Shown: positions 33,264-44,364 of the stretch, piece after piece
Numbering within the stretch: position 1 is the stretch's first letter
How the letters are laid out: every line of letters begins with the position of its first letter
Assembly: GCA_012295275.1 (NCBI GenBank)
Contig: CM022671.1
Location: forward strand, 26,140,322-26,190,321
Direction of reading: 5' to 3'
Source of the DNA: Chrysomallon squamiferum
Taxonomy: Eukaryota > Mollusca > Gastropoda > Neomphalida > Peltospiridae
DNA length: 50,000 nucleotides
The notes under the pieces: model-generated
Told to the model about the DNA's origin: nothing
The model's input: the letters and a program-made list of their open reading frames with translations, nothing else
Databases searched by the model: none
Program-made: the position numbers and the translations under genes

Positions 33264-36018
33264 ACATTTAACCAGAATTTTTAATAATTTTTTTACAATT
33301 ATAGATTAAAACAAGTTATAGTAAACACTTTGCTGTAGCTAACAAAAAAAATAAAAAAAAATAAAAATAGCATTACAATAATAATAAAAACCCCCTCCAG
33401 AAACTACTATTTTCAAAATAGAATGTAACCATAATTGTTGAAATTTCTGTAGCTAAGAATAATTTTTGACAAATAAATAAAAAAAATATTATAAAATGAA
33501 AAATACTGCCTAAAATGGTTTCATAAGGTAAAGAATAGAATTTTGAAAAACTAAATATTAAAATCACTGAGACTGCATACATTAAAAGCATAAATTTGAA
33601 ACATCCTGCTTTCCATAATTATATAAAAAAAATATTTGGTACTGAAATTTATTTCAGTAGCAAAAAAGACCTGAAAACAGAACAACATACACACAAATTG
33701 GAGATTATTCAGTTTCATGTATCAGAAAAAAAAAGAAAGGAAACAAAAGTAGAGATGCCATATAAACTACATTTAGTCAGTTATTTGTACCAGTCATTTG
33801 ATCTGGGATGCTTGGAAAAATTGGTGACCCATATTCCATATTTTCTTTTTCCCTTTAGGTAGATTTTAAATATAAATTAAACATTGAAATTTAAAGAACA
33901 ACAGTATTAATAATTGTCTAAAGCCAGTTTTCGGTGAGCTGGATGAATAGTCTGGAACCCGCATCGGTTTTCTTCCCAGCTGTAAACTGAACGACATAAC
34001 TGACGTCATATCTAAAATTATTTAAATAAATAAATAAACAAATAAAAATAGGTTAACAAATTAACTATTCTTTATTTTATAATCGATCATAGACCTATAT
34101 GCATCTTCATTTATCACATTTCTTCAAGTAATTTGTTTCAAAATAAGAAATAGAAGACAAAACAATGTTTTTGGTATATCTCTTATTTGTGATGACCATG
34201 GTCATTTGTTAATGAACTCAATCTTGCTGTTTATTAAAATGTCTCATTGCAAATGTTATAGCCCGAAATTTCATTAGCTAAAGACAACAACATTATATTT
34301 TTTGAGTTTACCCAGTTTTGAAATATTAATGGTAAATATGAATGTTTTAAATGTCTGCTTTGAAAGAGTGCACATAAAAAAAAAAAAAAAATATTTCTTT
34401 GCTACTAAAATGAGCAAACTTTCATTATTCTTTTTTTAAAAACTGAACTGAATTAATGCAGTCATTTCTTTAATCAAAGATAACATTACATTTTTTTACT
34501 TAAAAATATTAATGATAAATCAAATATAGATCTGTTTTGAAAGATTGCACTAAAGAACAATTTCCTTCTACTAAAAGGAGAAACACCTTTTTAAAAAAAA
34601 AAATCAACTACAAAAAACCCCTCATCCTCCCCAAACAAAAAACCCGAAAAAAAACCAACTTTTTATTATGAATTTCAGATGTGTTACTTGTGGAATAAAA
34701 ATTCTCCCTTCAACATTCCACCATGATAAAACAATTACAGACTGCTGAAAATGATTTTTTATTATGATGTGAAGAATGAAGTCCATTTTACATGTTACAA
34801 ATGATGACAATCATTACTTGAAGATCATAAATCCTTAAAGGTTTTGGTCAAAGTGTTCCAGAAACACTGGACATTTCAGTTTGGACAAGTTTTATTATTG
34901 TGATTATGTCAGTATTAAACTTCTTTTATCATAAATATAAAGAGAAAAAAAATAAAGATTTATTTTTACCAAAGCATTAAAGATTAATTCTCTACTGCAT
35001 TTGTCAAACTCAAATTTAATCTTTCCAAAAAATCAGTATGAATGTTGTAATTTTCTTTTTTCAAGTTTTGTGCATGAAATTTCAAAAGACATAGTTCTAT
35101 AGTAATCAACCTAGTTAATTGTGAAAAAAGGCTGGTGCTACCATTAAGCCAACAAGAGAGTACACTTCAGAATGGTGCACAATGACCTTTAATGGTCAGT
35201 TTTCTTATTGAAAATGTTGATTATGTTTATGTGAATTAGTTCAAACCAAAAACTTTTGTTTATCTGCCATTTTTATTCACTCATAAAGGAATCATTCTAT
35301 TTTGCATTGAAAACCACATGTAGTGTCATATGTTTTTATTAATGGATACTGTGCCTTTAATATTGATGTTGGCATCTTATGGTACTTATTCTTCCAATTT
35401 AAAATAAATTAAGCAGTTTCAAGTTTTGTGCTATTTATTTTCTCTTGGAAAAACATGTTTTCAAAAGTAGAATTTGGCAACTTTGAAGAGATGGTGCAAG
35501 CAGTTTACTTTACTTGGGTTGCAAAATTGTTGTTGGAAAATAATATTCTGTTCACATGTGGGTGTGAAAATTAAATGCACATTAACAACCAATAATAATA
35601 ACAGTTTTATTTGATTTGAACTCTGTAATCCTGTTTTAATCAACAGACTTAATAATCACTACCTCTATCATCAGTTAGAGGTAGGTAACAGCAACAAATC
35701 AAGCATCCTCTAATTATACATAAATTATCTTCAACAAGTTTTGATTGACACTGTTTGAATAAAAACTTTTTTGTTTCTCTTTCACAATTTATGAAACTGT
35801 TCTTTATTAAAAAACAAAAACAACAACAAAATATTTACCCATGGAATTGGAACAAGAAAGCAAATATGTTTTTGCTTAAAACATAGATAAAAGGAATAAA
35901 CATAAACTGATTTATAAATAATAAAAATCAAAAAAAGTTTTAAAATGAAGAATATTTTTCTTTTTTTAAATATTAACTTATAAGAAGAAATTATTGTTTT
36001 TTTAAATATTAAAATAAT
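33264..36018. other. Intergenic stretch
   Basis: Two diverged tandem copies of about 190 bases lie at about 34240-34420 and 34450-34590 (shared GATAACATTA-, AATATTAATG-TAAAT- and GAAAG-TGCAC-like blocks). A perfect CRE palindrome TGACGTCA is at 34001-34008, without an obvious promoter. The minus-strand poly(A) signal of the zinc-finger gene (TTTATT on the plus strand) is at 35803-35808. Confidence 0.5.
35803..35808 (-). promoter_or_regulatory. Candidate polyadenylation signal of zinc-finger gene
   Basis: AATAAA on the minus strand, about 211 bases past the stop codon, the nearest canonical hexamer downstream. Confidence 0.5.
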
Positions 36019-37348
36019 TTAAAGATAAGGATTATGCATGTCTTCACTTTTGGGAAGAGACATCATACCATTAACTGCATCTATTTCAGCTGTAGTCTTT
36101 GGCCAAACACTTTGGTTGTAGTCCATTTGTCTTGGCATGTACATAAAACCAGACACATCTCTGTTGTCTAGTGACATCCTTGTCATTGTCACAAGTCCTG
36201 ATACAGGTGTGTCTTCAAAAGACTTTGGAAAGGACATCATGCAGGACACTGGTGGTTCTTCTTCACCAATGATTCCAGAAACTGGAGCCTCAGCCATGGC
36301 TAACATTCCTGTTACTGCTGCATCTTCTACAGACACTTTTGACAACTGCATCAAGTTATTTGAACCAGTGTTTTCCATTTGTGCTGCTTGTTGCAAAGAA
36401 CCCATGTCCATATGATGCATTTTGTCTGGAAAAGAACTGGAAATAAACTGTGGATTTTCAACAGAATTTTCATTGGATTTCTGTGTTTTTGACTGTGTGA
36501 ATATACCAGCTGCCACACAATCAAAATCATGCACCAGCTTTAGATGATCTTTGAAAGAGGATTTCCACCTGAATTCTTTACTACAGAAGTGACATATCAA
36601 TGTGGGTGGGTTGTGCACTATTGTATGTTTCCTCAATGCTTTTCTGGTTTTGAATAATTTCTTACAGAGCCTGCACTGATGTGGAAATAGCCCTGGATCT
36701 CTGCTGTCAAACATGTTGGCAAGTTTCCCTGGCTTGGCATGAACGTTGTGGTTAGTGCGCATGTGCTGATTCAGTGAAGACTTCCACTTGAACACTTTAT
36801 CACAATATTCACAAGTGAATGTAGGTTCGTTGTGTCCGTGTATGTGCTGCTTCAGGTGCTTTTTGCTCTTGAATGCTTTGGGACAGAGGTGGCAAGTGAA
36901 TGCAAATCCTGTCGTGTCTCTTTTACCACAAACTTTCTCTTCGTGATATTTTAAATTTTTTTTGAATGTGAACTCCGCACCACAACCTCCGCAGAGGAAC
37001 TGTTTCTGGAAATTGTGCTTCTTCACCTTGTGTCCATCAAGATTTTCCTTGGTCATAAAACCACAGCCACAAAGCTCACACGAAAACTGAGGTTTATTGT
37101 TGTGTACTTGATCAACATGTCTCTGTAGTGAGGTGTTGTGCTTGAATCGTATGCCACAGGTAGGACACAGAAAGGCCTCTGTGTGTGCTGACATGTGCGT
37201 TGTGTAATGCCACTGATGATGAAACTTTTTGTGACAGATCTCACATTCAAATGTTGCTTCCAGGTGATACTTCTGGTGGCGAACCAGAGATTTACGTGAT
37301 GGATACCATTTGCCACATTTTTCGCAACACCATTCGTTATTCTTTCTT
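36019..37348 (-). CDS. Zinc-finger gene exon 4 (fingers and C-terminus)
   Basis: The acceptor is a long T tract ending TTTTTCAG|A. The upstream LFFFF-like residues of the open frame are translated polypyrimidine tract, not protein. Fingers (C-x2-C-x12-H-x3/4-H) lie at 37326-36529; the fifth (36993-36928) ends in Cys instead of His. A 24-residue spacer separates fingers seven and eight. Stop TAA at 36021-36019. Confidence 0.93.
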
Positions 37349-38281
37349 CTGAAAAAAAAAAAAAGAAAAAGAAAAATAGAACAACAAAACAACATACATT
37401 ACATTATTATTTGTATAAATAATGAATAATATTCTGCTATAAGCATGTTAAAACCATTCAGCTTGCAAATCTTTAGCAGAAACAGAATGCGAATTCATTA
37501 ATTCATGGCTTATAGAGAAAAACAATAGCAACATGTAACCTCATCTATAGCAAAATGATGTACCAGTACAATGATGATAACAGTAAAGAATTTATTTAGA
37601 AAACTAAGGAAATAAGGCATTAAAACTGACTTTTTAGGTTTTAGTATTCTCAGAATGTATTCAATAAAAGCCTGGACTAATTTGTTCCCTTCTTGATAGG
37701 TTTTATTTCTCTTTTTGGGGGACAAAACTTATGTATGACATTTTCCAGAATATTAAATGATGAAAGCATTGGTATATTCTACAGATAAAGACATTCTTCA
37801 AAAAAAAAAAGAATGTTTGTATTTCTTTGGATTAACAGAAATTTTGTTTAATATATTTCTGACAATTCTATACTTATTTGTATAAAGTGTAGCAGGAGAT
37901 AACTAATTTCAGTTATATAAATTTGTGTTAGGAAAGATATAAATAGGACTTATATCAGTCTTGTTAGTAAAATAACTTTAAATTAACAACTCATTTAATG
38001 CTGTACCTTCCTATCACAGATTTCTCTTTCTTCTTTGCCTGGTTTATTTTATTAGTTTTCTTAATCTGTTTGATTTTTTTAATGGTATTTGGCAACTCAT
38101 GAAGATCTTTTGGTTCAGTTTTAACTTCTACAACATCATTTTCACCAGTATTATTAATCAACATTTCATCATTCCAAGATGTCACATGTTCGTCCTGCTG
38201 TTCTGCAAAAGTACTAGAATTAAAGAAAAAAGTTATATAAAATCAGAACATTTTTTTTTTTTTACTATGACATTTCAAAAG

Positions 38282-38313
<32 letters not shown>

Positions 38314-40321
38314 AGATTTTTCTCAGGATATTCAAAGCCACCAATCTTAGCTTTTACTAAATCTTTTTATCCTTAATGTTGTATGTGTGTGTGTGAAATG
38401 AATAAAAATACTAGAATGAATACAAAGACTTTGTACTGTCTCTCAAGACCGAGAACTGTAAATAAATATTTATATTTTTACATATATTTTTAATCTGTAA
38501 AAGAAAATTAAAAAAACTTTAACAGTTTAGGAATTACTAAAAACAAATATATATATGTTATCACAAAAAACACAAACTTGTCATCATTATCTTCATCAGC
38601 AATCCCTTCATCTTTAAGATGGCCTAAATCGTTGTCATAAGCTTTGTCCTTTTTTTTATTCTTGTGCACTGCATCACTGACTTCATCAGAAGCACTTCCC
38701 ACAACTGCATCACTGGTCTGTGAACTATTTTCAAATCTATACAAAAAGAAATATTCAAATGCTTTATCAACTAAATCTTGTCTGAAGCTAATGTATCTTA
38801 GTAATCTATTATTAACAATATTTAGACTGTTTATCTGGAAAACTTAGGACTGGCGATGACCCAGATTTCTGGACAAAGTCTTAAAATGCTCTTTGGAAGT
38901 GTAGCAGAACCTGACATATTAATGTTAATATGTTTTGACCACAGATTTTGTAGTAAAGAAGTGTCAGGTCTATTCAGGCTCTACCAAACCAAGCTTGTTT
39001 TTCAGGATGAAAATGCCTGTGCTCACTATGCATGAAATGTCAGTGAGGCATAACATCTATTGAATGCCATTGCCAGCAATGAGCCCAGAACTTTTCCCCA
39101 TCGAAAAAGTCTGGATCAAGATAGGGAGATGTGTGCATCAATGTAAAAGTCTGCCAGACCTGTCAGCAGAACTTTGTCTGCCACTGTAAGGAGAGTGGAA
39201 CAGACTCCCTCAAATGGCCACTGGGAGACTCATATGAAATTTGTTAACTGAATAAAAATGTTTTAGTGGCAGGATTACCCAGTACTGATAAAAAAATGTC
39301 AACTTTCAAATCTCACTTTTGACCCTAGTATTTTATCAAGATCTTTGGAGGTCATAAAACCAACTGTAATACTGAACTAGCAATTGTAATATTTTCCTAA
39401 ATAATTCACTATTATTACATAATCATCCTCCACATATAATATTACCTTACAGTTCTGGCAAATATAAATTTGAGCTTTTCTGCTTCTTTTTTTTTTTTTA
39501 AAGTATATATATATACTTAAAATAATAAAATAATGAAAAGTAAATAATAAATTTATATTTAGTAACATCTAATTAATTCCTTCTAATGCCAGATAAATGG
39601 TATAGTATCTGGAGATGTTTTTAAAAGACCTTTTTGTCTCTTGACTTTAGTAACAAATATATTTTAGCATTTACTCATTTGCAGAAATAGTCAGATGATG
39701 GCCCTAACGATTCTTTTCAATCTATACAAAAACTAAGACTTCGAGAAGTAAACTGACTTAAAGTACATAACAATTTAATGATCAACTTACTTCCAAACAG
39801 CTACTCTTTTCTGTTAAGAAAAAATAATTTTTTATAGAATTCTGTATATGGACAAGAAGGAATGCATTTACCAAGGTCTTTGTTAAACCAGTTGTGGTAC
39901 ACTGGCCAGTGCTAGAAACAGCCTGAAAGAAGATCCAAGAACCCAGTCCAAACTGAAATAAATATTCTACAACAGGCAAGATTTTCATTTTTAATTGGAT
40001 TATTCTGTAACATTCGATTGTGTGAAATGCTGGCTTTTTCCTGCAGTGTGTATATCTTTATTATATGTATGTAATATCAATAGTTGTTTATTTTCTTTTT
40101 CTCCTGTCTTTTCAATAGAACCTTGTCCGTTTCAAGTGTTTGACAATGATCTTGGTAAATGAAAACTGTGTTTTTTATGTAACCTTTAACAATTTAATGA
40201 ATAATTATTACCTGTTTAACAATACTGTCGCAAATTCTTCGTTGGTCTTTAGTTTGTTAATATCTTTTAAGCGGCACCATCTCGTAAACTGTTCACCAAT
40301 ATCAATAGTTGTCAAACCCAT
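36019..40321 (-). CDS. Nine-finger C2H2 zinc-finger protein
   Basis: Four exons joined on the minus strand (40321-40212, 38736-38578, 38213-38007, 37348-36019) give 601 residues. All three introns split a codon after its second base, and the frame is kept through each. Layout: N-terminal motif with FTRWCRLKDINKL (about 12-24); acidic, Ser-rich linker; VKTEP at 120-124, a classic SUMO-acceptor pattern; Lys-rich stretch 135-161, a likely nuclear localisation signal; nine zinc fingers at 167-432; and a C-terminal region with a six-fold repeated motif at 499-601. Linkers between fingers are not TGEKP. It is presumably a nuclear DNA-binding regulator; no orthologue is recognised. An in-frame TAA at 40336-40334 supports the chosen ATG. 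Confidence 0.88.
38007..38213 (-). CDS. Zinc-finger gene exon 3 (SUMO motif, basic stretch)
   Basis: The acceptor is TTTAATTCTAG|TACTTTT and the donor is GGAAG|GTACAG. It starts and ends at codon position two, which fits the exons on both sides exactly. It encodes residues 90-159, including VEVKTEPKD and the Lys-rich run. Confidence 0.85.
38281..38311. repeat. A tract
   Basis: About 31 consecutive A within the zinc-finger gene intron between exons 2 and 3. Confidence 0.95.
38578..38736 (-). CDS. Zinc-finger gene exon 2 (acidic linker)
   Basis: The acceptor is CTTTTTGTATAG|ATTTGAA; the donor is the weaker GACAA|GTTTGTG. It encodes residues 37-90, ending in an acidic run (DEGIADEDNDD). The weak donor is supported by phase agreement with exon 3. 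Confidence 0.8.
38816..39611. mobile_element. Decayed Tigger-like element, same family as 41259-41815
   Basis: The left end reads CAATATTTAGACTGTTTATC then TGGAAAACTTAGGACTGG, matching CTATTTATCTGG-CAAGCTTGGGACTGG of the 41259 element. The right end, inverted, reads CAGATACTATACCATTTATC. TA flanks are no longer visible. It lies in the first intron of the zinc-finger gene, and the Tc1-like relic sits inside it. Confidence 0.55.
38925..39287 (+). pseudogene. Tc1-like transposase C-terminal relic
   Basis: From 39000 one frame reads FQDENACAHYA, stop, NVSVRHNIY, stop, MPLPAMSPELFPIEKVW, then further matching residues. This is the FQxDNAxxH...W PAxSPDLNPIExxW core of Tc1/mariner DDE transposases, including the second Asp and the Glu. 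Internal stops make it a pseudogene. GGATTACCCAGTACTG at 39272-39287 could be the right end (CAGTACTGGG inverted). The N-terminal half and left end are missing. Confidence 0.8.
39288..40211. other. Rest of zinc-finger gene intron 1
   Basis: AT-rich, with a 68-codon minus-strand frame (39782-39988) that has no domain I recognise and no supporting splice sites. Confidence 0.5.
40212..40321 (-). CDS. Zinc-finger gene exon 1 (start codon)
   Basis: ATG at 40321-40319 begins MGLTTIDIGEQFTRWCRL; the donor is TTAAACAG|GTAATA. Its phase (two bases left) matches exon 2. An upstream in-frame TAA fixes the start. A separate 28-codon upstream ORF begins at 40420. A possible acceptor for a 5' UTR junction lies at 40462-40461 and a strong donor CCG|GTAAGT at 41935, which could be a non-coding leader exon. 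Confidence 0.75.
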
Positions 40322-41210
40322 ATTAACAAAGAGTTATCTACTCTTTATCAATTCTCGAAGTTCATTTAAGAAGAAAACACGCATGACATTTTTAAATATA
40401 CGAATAATAACTGAGTTCATCTGATCTACATAAATTTTGCGCTCGGTACTAAACATTATCCTAAAATTAAATATTTTGTGTGTCTATATATTAATAAATT
40501 CTTGACTTCTTTTTCTGTCAGTCCTACCGTAATAACAATAAGCGCCCTCTACAATTCAACATCAAAAATATGGGACATAACCAAAGAAGGAAATTTATAC
40601 AAACGTATCAGTAATTCACTGGTAGTAGTAACGACAGTCAGTCAATAAGCATATTTATATTGGCTAAATAATAAAATAAAAATTTCCTATATGTTACATC
40701 ACATTTTATTTTGTTACTTTTATTATTATTATTATTTATGTTGTTGTTATTATTATTTCTACTACATGTATTACAACTTCTAGATTGTTATTGTTGTTAT
40801 TATCATTACTGTTTTCGCACCAGGTTGAGTGACATCTTAGCTGCATTTACAAAATCCGTTAGTCATATATATATTGCTATCCTTGCTGAATAAGCGTAGT
40901 TATTAAATCATTATACAGATCTATGATAATACTATTGTGTTTTCTGTTCTTAAAGATATGATATAGTTTATCTGTTCCTAGGAGTAATATTACTGAAATG
41001 CTTAATAACAGTTCAGAAAGTCCTGTCAATAGAATCAACAGATTTATTGTTTTTTAAAAAGAATTTATTCGATTTCATTGTTTTACACATAATACAATTT
41101 ATTATGTTTACCAGAGAACAATTTCTAATTGGTTCAGTTCGCTTAAAACCTGCTAAGTATCAAAGAGTCTTAGACTTTAATCTGTAACACGGTATTTATT
41201 AATTTAACAT

Positions 41211-41212
41211 TA

Positions 41213-41258
<46 letters not shown>
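41211..41258. repeat. (ATT)n microsatellite
   Basis: Pure ATT triplets ending at the left end of the MITE. (AAT)n lies inside the element at about 41716-41754 and (ATT)n resumes at 41816-41849. Confidence 0.95.
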
Positions 41259-41259
<1 letters not shown>

Positions 41260-41713
41260 AGGTACCGAACTATTTATCTGGCAAGCTTGGGACTGGAGGT
41301 GCTCCGGATTTCAGGGTTTGCCGGATTTCTAGATACATACTAAATATACACTTCTTTTTTAATCCATCAAAAATCTTAAGTTATCTATAGAGAATATGAT
41401 CTATAATAAATATGAAGAAAATTAAACGAAGAAAAGAAAGAACATAATTTTATTTAAACGATATCTGCACAAATTAATACACTTCTTAAACCACTTAAAT
41501 TTCTTATAATATCGTGAATAATATATCAAATGAAAATTAAATAAATAAAAATAAAAAACATGATTTAATTTGACAGGTGTAATGAATTCTGTGAGAGATT
41601 TACCGTTACATAGCAACAGTATCACTAAAACCGTTCAGCGTGTACTATACGTCACGGAAACGACTAATGCAGCGAGTGGCGACTTAAAGCGTGACTAATT
41701 TAAAAGCAGTCCC

Positions 41714-41757
<44 letters not shown>

Positions 41758-41814
41758 TTGCCGGTTTTCTGGATTTTCCGGATTTCCAAATGCCGGATAA
41801 ATGGTCTGGTACTT

Positions 41815-41815
<1 letters not shown>
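41259..41815. mobile_element. Tigger-like MITE, 557 bp, TA target duplication
   Basis: The left end is CAGGTACCGAACTATTTATC then TGGCA; the right end, inverted, is CAAGTACCAGACCATTTATC then CGGCA. TA stands immediately outside both ends (41257-41258 and 41816-41817). CCGGATTTC motifs recur in both arms. There is no transposase, so it is non-autonomous. It is more intact than the copy at 38816-39611. Confidence 0.85.
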
Positions 41816-41849
<34 letters not shown>

Positions 41850-42524
41850 TATTTATTTTTTTTTTTTATTTTTGCGTGCATGTTAACTGATAAAGCATTG
41901 TAATGACAGGAAATATGTAAGAGATAACGACTTACCGGACAAGGACATTCAAAGTTGTCAATCACATAAGCAAATCAAGTGATTTTATTTTTCGTTACTG
42001 ATTTCTGTTTCACAATTACTATTAACTGCTTTCTGTTTCATAGTATGAGTTGACTGTTGTTTGTGCTGCATTACGAAACTCGTAACTTCCGATTGTGCAT
42101 TACCGATTTTAGTTACGACCTACATTTATAGGTATATGAAAACATATTTTTATTCCATCATTGATTTCGCTTACTTGGTGTATCAATAACTTTGTACGAC
42201 CTTATAACTAACATATTTTAACTCATTAACGTAGAAATATTTAAATTTAATTTAGTTTTTTTGAAATGACTTCACAATAAAAAAATAAAAGTATGAAAAG
42301 AGACAATATCTGCAACAAATGAATGTTGAAATGTTGGATTTACATTCCTTTAGATCGGTCATTTTCGAGTTTGCTGTTACCATAAAAAATGTACCATTTA
42401 GTCGTACAAACACACGCTACGAGAAATCCAAGACCCCTATCATAAAATCACCAAATCGGAAATCTTTGGACATGTTTGTATCTACCTAAATACAACACTG
42501 ATTAACGGTTACGTCATTGATTAA

Positions 42525-42530
42525 CACGTG
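42525..42530. promoter_or_regulatory. Canonical E-box CACGTG
   Basis: CACGTG about 1.2 kb upstream of the bHLH start codon, with the CRE-like TTACGTCA at 42509-42516 beside it. CACGTG is the site bound by CLOCK/CYCLE and by clockwork orange in insects. Function here is inferred. Confidence 0.4.
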
Positions 42531-43226
42531 ATAGCTTTAAATAAATTTAAGTTATAAAATTAAACACACACTCACAGACACAGACACAGACGCAGGTTCA
42601 CGTTCAACAACACGAGACGTTTGTTGGTTATTCGATGAATCTTTCCTTTTGTAATTAAACGTTATTCTGCATCTGTAATGACTAAATCCATCCACTGTAA
42701 TAGTATATTTTGGGACATAAACTGAGAACGGGTAATGTTTCAGAATTTCAAGTAACTAAGGATTATTAGTAGTAGCCAGCAGGGTGGGGCCGAAGGGACC
42801 ATGGCCTACAATGGGTGGGTGAGGGGATCCAATAAGAGAAAAGAATTTACTAAATCTGGTTGATTTATATTTAAATCGAATAAAGTGTTTAATGCTTTTC
42901 TGATAATATTTCTCAGTACTAGGCCTTATACTTGTAAATGCGTGTGCGGAAGCCTGATTGTGAAATTGACAGCATTACTAATGACGCAGAAGTGAAGGAG
43001 TTACCATGACAACACTTCACTTATTTAAAGATTTATAATTTTGACCGCATTTAATACACTCAGTTCGCTAAATAAAATGTACAGTAGAATGACAGCTCTG
43101 TCTAATAAAATGACTTTTTGGGGAATGAAATAAAACCTATTCTTAATCCTTAAATATTAAAAATATTCCATAAAACATAGCTGATTTGTTAAAATGTATG
43201 TCCATGAAAGACGTTTGATTGTGTCT

Positions 43227-43227
<1 letters not shown>

Positions 43228-43272
<45 letters not shown>
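43228..43272. repeat. (GT)n microsatellite
   Basis: About 45 bases of GT dinucleotide, roughly 460 bases upstream of the bHLH start codon. Confidence 0.95.
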
Positions 43273-43274
<2 letters not shown>

Positions 43275-43474
43275 CCATCCTCACGAATATCATTGCAGAA
43301 AGCTACCTCATAGCAGAAACAAGAAAAACAAGTCACACAAACACACAATTAAAAAATAAAGAAATAAAAAATGATCATACAAACGTTATAAAAATTCAGA
43401 ACTGTTGATATATATGAAATAAAAAAATTGTTGCTAATAAAATGCCAATCTTCGTTGCCAGTCATTCTGTAATA

Positions 43475-43560
43475 CGCGTGTTTAGCAACCAGCTCATGAA
43501 TATTTATAAACTACGTCATTAAACACGAATTCCAAAACGTGACTGAAGAGCATAAAACCA
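43475..43560 (+). promoter_or_regulatory. Putative core promoter of the bHLH gene
   Basis: Within 90 bases lie CGCGTG (43475-43480, a class C site CACGCG on the minus strand), TATAAA (43505-43510), TACGTCA (43512-43518), ACGTGAC (43537-43543) and a second TATA-like ATAAAA near 43553. The start codon is at 43731, leaving a short 5' UTR. The transcription start is not proven. Confidence 0.4.
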
Positions 43561-43730
43561 GCTCACCGCAAAGCAGATACCATTCGAGTCTAGCCAGCTT
43601 GAATATCAATGTAAAGATATATTTCTAGAAAAACAGAAAAGAAGAAGAAGAAAAAAGTTCCTTTTGACAATTAAACATTTGTTTTACATAACATAGAAGT
43701 ATATTTCTGCATCTGAAAACATAAAACATC

Positions 43731-43792
43731 ATGATGAACTGGGAAGAACCTGAAATGAAGCGATTTAAACGCAAAAGAAGCGAATCAGACTG
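43731..43792 (+). CDS. cwo: cwo-like exon 1
   Basis: It begins ATGATGAACTGG and encodes [20 protein letters not shown]; the donor is GACTG|GTAAGA. The split TG|G codon gives Trp 21 with exon 2. Confidence 0.8.
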
Positions 43793-44307
43793 GTAAGAAA
43801 ACTATTACATTTTTAAAGTATATTTAATAATATTTGTTTCATTTCTAAATTTGTAAATTAGATCATTATGTTCAGTTATTATAATTATAATTATAATAAT
43901 AATAACAATTATTAGATGGTTGGTGTTGATAATAATGTTGATTACGATGCTGATGCTGATAATGACTATTAGTATTATTATAAGTATAGTTACTATAATA
44001 TAACCATAATGTTAAATCGATCGGAAATTTGTAGATAAACAATTTAAAAAAAATGTTACGCTAAATCTGGCCGGAGCGAAAGTTTAATTCTGTAATGATA
44101 TATAAATTTCTCAAGATTAAAAACTCGTTTGAAATAAACTACAAAGCTCTGCCTTTCAATCTGTTTTAAGCGATATTTTATTTTTTATTATTATTATTTT
44201 TTGTAAAATGCCTTTTTAAATGTAATTATAAAACCATCACATTATTACAACAATATATAAGTATTAATATTTTAAGTTTAGAACGTCGAAATTTATTGAT
44301 AAAAAAT

Positions 44308-44364
<57 letters not shown>

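Larger units (their letters stand above)
40462..43730. other. Divergent intergenic region between zinc-finger and bHLH genes
   Basis: Both genes point outward from this 3.3-kb region. It contains AGCGCCCTCTA (40541-40551), a MITE (41259-41815) bordered by (ATT)n tracts, an E-box, CRE-like sites and a (TG)n tract. No coding frame is recognised. Confidence 0.6.

Noticed and set aside
36137-36415. Plus-strand 92-codon ORF
   Set aside because: It is antisense to the zinc-finger C-terminal repeat region.
39782-39988. 68-codon minus-strand ORF as an extra zinc-finger exon
   Set aside because: No acceptor/donor pair keeps the phase needed between exon 1 and exon 2, which already join correctly.
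42771-42840. GC-rich patch near 42,780 as a tRNA or SINE head
   Set aside because: No cloverleaf or A/B box pair could be made out.
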